Below are positions 5,440 through 8,814 of a stretch of DNA of 8,814 bases, one piece after another. This stretch comes from an uncultured Woeseiaceae bacterium. Its GTDB lineage: Bacteria > Pseudomonadota > Gammaproteobacteria > Woeseiales > Woeseiaceae. Every line of letters begins with the position of its first letter. The first letter of the stretch is position 1. The notes under the pieces were generated by a model. That model ran no database searches. It was given only the letters and a program-made list of their open reading frames with translations, and was not told the origin of the DNA. The stretch is from NCBI GenBank assembly GCA_947259435.1, contig CAMYMP010000085.1:1-8814 (forward strand). Reading direction: 5' to 3'. The position numbers and the translations under genes were made by a program.

Positions 5440-6560
5440 CGACAGGATATTGGTGTGATCAGGATCGAGAAGGGTACCGACGCGGTGACGATGAGCGTGG
5501 TCGAGATCTGGCGCAGGAACAAATACAGCACAATGATCGCGAGCATGCCGCCGAACAGGCCCGCGCCGAGCAAATCCGATAGCGAGTCTTTTACGCTCTC
5601 GCCCTGGTTGTCGAGCGAAAAGATATTGATGCCCTGCATCTGTGGCAATTTGCCGATCTTTTCGACCTCGGCCATGACGCGATCGGTCACGTCGACAAGG
5701 TTTGAGCCGGTCGTTTTGCTGACGGCGATACCGATCGCGTATTTCTGATCCAGGTGTCGGCCGTAATTACGCTCCGGCGTGCGCAGTTCGACGTCGGCAA
5801 TATCCCGCAACCGGAGCCCGGCGTCGTTGATCGTGAGGTTTTGAATCTCTTCGACCGACGTGAACTCGCCGCGCGGCCGGACACTCAGTCGCTGCTCGCC
5901 GGCCGTGATCTTGCCCGCACTTACCGCGAAGTTGCTGCCTAGCAGCAAGTCGCGTAGTTGAATGACGTTGACGCCGTAAGCGGCGAGACGATCCGATTGC
6001 AACAGTATTCGAATTTCGCGCGGGTCGACGCCCTGAAGTTCGACGCGCGATACGCCGTCGATTCGCTCGATGCGCCTTTTCAGCAGGCGATCGAGGAGGT
6101 CATAGCTATCGGACAGGTCGCGATCGCTCGAGATGCGTAGTTGTAGTACCGGTTGATCGCCGAGCGATCCGGTAAATATGAAAATGCGTCTGACGTCTTC
6201 GGGTAACAGGTGACGAATGCTGTCGACTTTGGCGCGGGCCTCGATACCCTTGGCGCCCATGCTCTGGTCCCAACCGAACTGCAGGAATATCTGTGCCTGG
6301 CCCTCGTCGGAAGTCGAGAACATTTGCTCGACGCCCGAAAGCGTTGCAAGCGCTTCTTCGATCGGACGCGTGATCAGCCGCTCGACTTCCTCGGGCGTCG
6401 ATCCGGCGTAAGGAATCTGGATAAAGATTCCGGGAAACTCTATGTCCGGAAATTTTTCCAGTGGCAGCAGTCTTGACGCAATTAACCCCACCAACGCGAG
6501 TGCGACAAACACGACGACTGTCGTTACCGGGCGCCGCAATGCGAATTCGGTGTGCTTCAT
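5436..6560 (-). CDS. RND efflux permease (second of pair), N-terminal part, truncated by frameshift
   Basis: These 374 codons encode the N-terminus of an HAE-1-type RND permease, the proton-driven inner-membrane pump of a tripartite efflux system. Visible are TM1 (about 10-32, PVTTVVVFVALALVGLI), the porter-domain hallmark PGIFIQIPYAGSTPEEVE with ITRPIEEAL, SMGAKGIEARAKVDSIRHLLP, the VSRVELQG strand, and TM2 (GGMLAIIVLYLFL). The reading continues into TM3 (TLIVTASVPFSILI), then leaves frame into TPISCR and stops at TGA. Homology resumes at once in the +1-shifted frame (TNILSMMGL). The start ATG (6558-6560) overlaps the upstream RND gene's TGA as ATGA, a sign of translational coupling within one operon. 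An intact family member is about 1030 aa, which the two ORFs together nearly make up. Product class is certain; the gene is probably inactive. Confidence 0.88.
   Translation of the reverse strand: MKHTEFALRRPVTTVVVFVALALVGLIASRLLPLEKFPDIEFPGIFIQIPYAGSTPEEVERLITRPIEEALATLSGVEQMFSTSDEGQAQIFLQFGWDQSMGAKGIEARAKVDSIRHLLPEDVRRIFIFTGSLGDQPVLQLRISSDRDLSDSYDLLDRLLKRRIERIDGVSRVELQGVDPREIRILLQSDRLAAYGVNVIQLRDLLLGSNFAVSAGKITAGEQRLSVRPRGEFTSVEEIQNLTINDAGLRLRDIADVELRTPERNYGRHLDQKYAIGIAVSKTTGSNLVDVTDRVMAEVEKIGKLPQMQGINIFSLDNQGESVKDSLSDLLGAGLFGGMLAIIVLYLFLRQISTTLIVTASVPFSILITPISCR
5452..5459 (-). other. Deletion/frameshift junction in TM3 of the RND gene
   Basis: On the minus strand the correct N-terminal frame ends at ATC (5457-5459, the last Ile of SILI) and the correct C-terminal frame resumes at ACC AAT (from 5454). 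Only two bases (AC) lie between them. The intact RND neighbour has 11 residues in the same interval (TFMLMYLNDIS between VSVIG and LNIMS), as does E. coli AcrB from memory, so 33 nt are expected and about 31 are missing. Confidence 0.75.
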
Positions 6561-8814
6561 GGCACCATCTGCTCAGCGGTGACAACGCTGCCCGCGGCAG
6601 GCCAGCGCTTGCGGTCCATCAGCGAATAAACGACGGGAATGACGAGCAGTGTCAGGAAAGTCGAAACCAGCAGGCCGCCGATCACCGTGATGGCCATTGG
6701 TGCGCGAACCTCTGCGCCTTCGCCGAAGCCCACCGCCATGGGCACCAAGCCCAGCGCCGTCGTCAGTGAGGTCATCAGGATCGGACGAAGTCTGGCCCTG
6801 CCGGCCTCCATGATGGCGTCGAAGCGTTCTTTGCCCTGCGTACGAAGCTGGTTGATCAGGTCAACCAGCACGATCGCGTTATTCACGACGATTCCGGCGA
6901 GCATGATGACGCCGATCAGGGCAACAATATTTATGGTTGTGCCTGTCACGAACAGGGCCAGAACCGCACCGACAAGCGCCAGGGGAATCGTGAACAGGAT
7001 CACGAACGGATGTATCAACGACTCGAACTGTGACGCCATGACGAGGTACACAAGAAAAACGGCCAGCGCCAATGCAAACTGCATCGACTTGAACGACTCC
7101 TGCATTTCCTCGCTCTGTCCGGACACGATCGCCGTAATGCCATCCGGCATCGGGATACGGCCGATAATCGAGCCAGCCTCCTCGGCAGCGACGCCGAGGT
7201 CGCCATACGCGAGATTTGTCGTGATGATAGCGACGCGCTCCTGGGCAATGCGCCGAATCTCTGCGGGCCCCTGCGATACGCTGATGTCCGCAACCGCATC
7301 CAGCGAGACAGGTCTGTCCGAAGCCGGATTGACTATCAATCGACGGACTTCTTCGACGCTGGACTGCCGCGTGTCGACACTGCGAACGAGCACGTCGATC
7401 TTCCTGTCGCGCCAGGTATAACGGGTTGCAAGTTCTCCGCGGACATTTGCAACCACACGGTTTGCGATGTCGCGAACAGCAAGCCCGAGCTTCGCCGCAC
7501 GCTCCTGATCGAAAATGATCTGGATCTCGGGATTACCGCGTTCGACGGTCGTCTTTATGTCGGTGAAACGATCGGATGCAGATAATTCTCGAACGACAAG
7601 CTGGCTGACACGCGCGAGCCCGTCGAGGTCATAGCCCGAAATCTCGATCTGCAGCGGACTGGCAAAGCTCATCAGCGCCGGCCTGCTGAATTCGTATTGC
7701 ACACCCGGAAGACGAGCGAGCTCCGTGCGCATCGCATCCATCGTCGCATTTTCCTCGTCCCTGCCCGAGCCGGGTGTCAAAGTTATGCTCAGCGTACCGG
7801 TATTGTCACCCGCATCCACAGGATTGGCGTCGAGCCGGTTTCCCGTGCCCGCGACCGAGTAGTCGAAGGCGACGGCGTCGATGTCCGCCGCTACGCGTTG
7901 CGCGGCCTGTATGGCCCGGTCCGTTTCCGTCAACGGTGCACCCGGGGCCAGGCGCAGGTCGACGTTGAACTCTCCCTGCGCGAGCTGCGGAATCAGCTCG
8001 GTACCCAGCCGCGGCAGAAGCGACATGGTTGCGACGAAAATAACGACGGCCGCAATAACAACGGCAAATCGATGCTGCAATGACCACTTCAGCATGCCCG
8101 GGTATATCGCGGCTACGAAGCGGTACAGGCGCTGCAAGAGCCAGGTTGGAACCCACAAAAGGATCGAAAACAACCACCTCAAGCCGGCAAAGGCGGCACC
8201 AAACAGGTGCACGACGTAGGCCACACCGCGCGTAAACCGGCCCGCCGAGGCCTGCTCGCGATCATTCTGATAGCGGCTGCCAGTGCCCAGCGACGCCAGC
8301 ATTGGAATGAGCGTCAACGCGACAAGCAGCGAGAATATCAGCGCGAACGTTACGGTTAGTGCCTGGTCACGAAACAGTTGGCCCGCGATTCCGAAGATGA
8401 ACACCATTGGGAAAAAAACCGCTATCGTGGTAAGTGTCGCCGCAACCACAGCTCCCGACACTTCCGACGTACCGTTTTGCGCGGCCTCGAGAATTCCCTG
8501 TCCTTGCTCCCTTTTGCGCACTATGTTCTCGAGCACGACGATCGAATTGTCCACAAGCATGCCGACGGCCAGGGCGATGCCGCCGAGCGACATGATGTTG
8601 AGTGAGATGTCGTTCAGGTACATCAGCATGAACGTGCCGATCACCGATACGGGAATCGCGATTCCCGTAATCGTCGTCGCGCGTGAGTCACGCAGGAACC
8701 CGTACAGCACCATAATCGCGATGATTCCGCCGAAAATCGCTGCGTTTCTGACGTCGTAAACGGAGGACGAGATAATCTTCGACTGGTCGTAAATTGTCGT
8801 GAGCTCGATGTCGT
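6557..8814 (-). CDS. RND efflux permease (first of pair), N-terminus beyond the right edge
   Basis: The frame is open from the window edge (first full codon at 8810-8812) to TGA at 6557-6559, giving 751 visible residues. Comparison with ~1040-aa HAE-1 permeases puts the missing part at roughly 290-320 residues, i.e. TM1 and most of the first porter region. Visible in order: TM2 (FGGIIAIMVLYGFL), TM3, TM4 with GIALAVGMLVDNSIVVLENI (one Asp of the proton relay, second position Asn), TM5-TM6, an unusually long TM6-TM7 connection (8097-8287) with extra hydrophobic segments, TM7 (FAVVIAAVVIFVATMSL), the second porter/docking region (LAPGAPLTETDRAI; EISGYDLDGLARVSQ), and TM8-TM12 with ASQFESLIHPFVI, GIVVNNAIVLVDLINQLR and RARLRPILMT. 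There is no internal stop. The ATGA overlap with the next RND gene indicates one transcript, as in pumps using two different RND subunits (MdtBC type). An adaptor gene is expected upstream, outside the window. Substrate cannot be read from sequence. Confidence 0.92.
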   Translation of the reverse strand, partial: DIELTTIYDQSKIISSSVYDVRNAAIFGGIIAIMVLYGFLRDSRATTITGIAIPVSVIGTFMLMYLNDISLNIMSLGGIALAVGMLVDNSIVVLENIVRKREQGQGILEAAQNGTSEVSGAVVAATLTTIAVFFPMVFIFGIAGQLFRDQALTVTFALIFSLLVALTLIPMLASLGTGSRYQNDREQASAGRFTRGVAYVVHLFGAAFAGLRWLFSILLWVPTWLLQRLYRFVAAIYPGMLKWSLQHRFAVVIAAVVIFVATMSLLPRLGTELIPQLAQGEFNVDLRLAPGAPLTETDRAIQAAQRVAADIDAVAFDYSVAGTGNRLDANPVDAGDNTGTLSITLTPGSGRDEENATMDAMRTELARLPGVQYEFSRPALMSFASPLQIEISGYDLDGLARVSQLVVRELSASDRFTDIKTTVERGNPEIQIIFDQERAAKLGLAVRDIANRVVANVRGELATRYTWRDRKIDVLVRSVDTRQSSVEEVRRLIVNPASDRPVSLDAVADISVSQGPAEIRRIAQERVAIITTNLAYGDLGVAAEEAGSIIGRIPMPDGITAIVSGQSEEMQESFKSMQFALALAVFLVYLVMASQFESLIHPFVILFTIPLALVGAVLALFVTGTTINIVALIGVIMLAGIVVNNAIVLVDLINQLRTQGKERFDAIMEAGRARLRPILMTSLTTALGLVPMAVGFGEGAEVRAPMAITVIGGLLVSTFLTLLVIPVVYSLMDRKRWPAAGSVVTAEQMVP

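Noticed and set aside
5161..5748. A 195-codon open frame antisense across the RND frameshift junction
   Set aside because: It spans both halves of the broken pump, but its product shows no recognisable domain or signal. It is a by-product of the opposite strand.
6639..7421. A 260-codon open frame antisense to the first RND gene
   Set aside because: The opposite strand is a clearly conserved RND permease. The antisense product is Thr/Ser/Arg-rich with no domain, as expected from codon bias.
1..8814. CRISPR array, insertion sequence, tRNA, phage or defence genes
   Set aside because: No spaced direct repeats, transposase or integrase motifs, terminal inverted repeats around a gene, or cloverleaf sequences were seen on either strand.

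Overview
The window reads as chromosomal DNA of a free-living, probably marine, gammaproteobacterium. The evidence is indirect: moderately GC-rich coding sequence, a GlyGly-CTERM (rhombosortase-type) surface-protein tail, which is mostly a gammaproteobacterial feature, tandem RND efflux genes, and small secreted acidic proteins. I cannot name the genus.

Left part (1-2735), mostly plus strand. It opens with the last ~105 codons of a class V aminotransferase / cysteine-desulfurase-like protein (2-319). Next is a secreted 257-aa protein of unknown function built from two diverged copies of one cysteine-bracketed domain (420-1193). A nested palindrome acting as a terminator follows (1223-1276). 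On the minus strand just beyond it lies a compact candidate small-protein gene that is easily missed: a sigma70-like promoter (1418-1446), a 13-nt full-length Shine-Dalgarno (1384-1396) and a 26-codon ORF (1303-1383), ending in the same palindrome, whose U-tract is better in that direction. A TerB-fold protein (1677-2123) is transcribed divergently. Between 2124 and 2735 lie the remains of an EamA/DMT-family transporter on the minus strand: the N-terminal and C-terminal ends survive, the middle is gone, and the C-terminal piece has two nonsense codons where the family normally has tyrosine.

Right part (2736-8814). A plus-strand GlyGly-CTERM surface protein with calcium-loop-like motifs (2787-3569) runs tail-to-tail into a minus-strand RND efflux operon, with a 95-bp convergent overlap. 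The operon holds two HAE-1-type RND permeases. The upstream one (6557 to the right edge) is intact as far as visible and joins the next through an ATGA stop/start overlap. The downstream one is broken in two ORFs (5436-6560 and 3475-5439). Comparison with its intact neighbour indicates a ~31-bp deletion in transmembrane helix 3 that shifts the frame. The adaptor protein would be expected beyond the right edge.

No tRNA, rRNA, CRISPR array, insertion sequence or phage gene is visible. The main items for follow-up are the small minus-strand transcription unit at about 1245-1446, the duplicated-domain secreted protein, and two independent cases of membrane-transporter decay.
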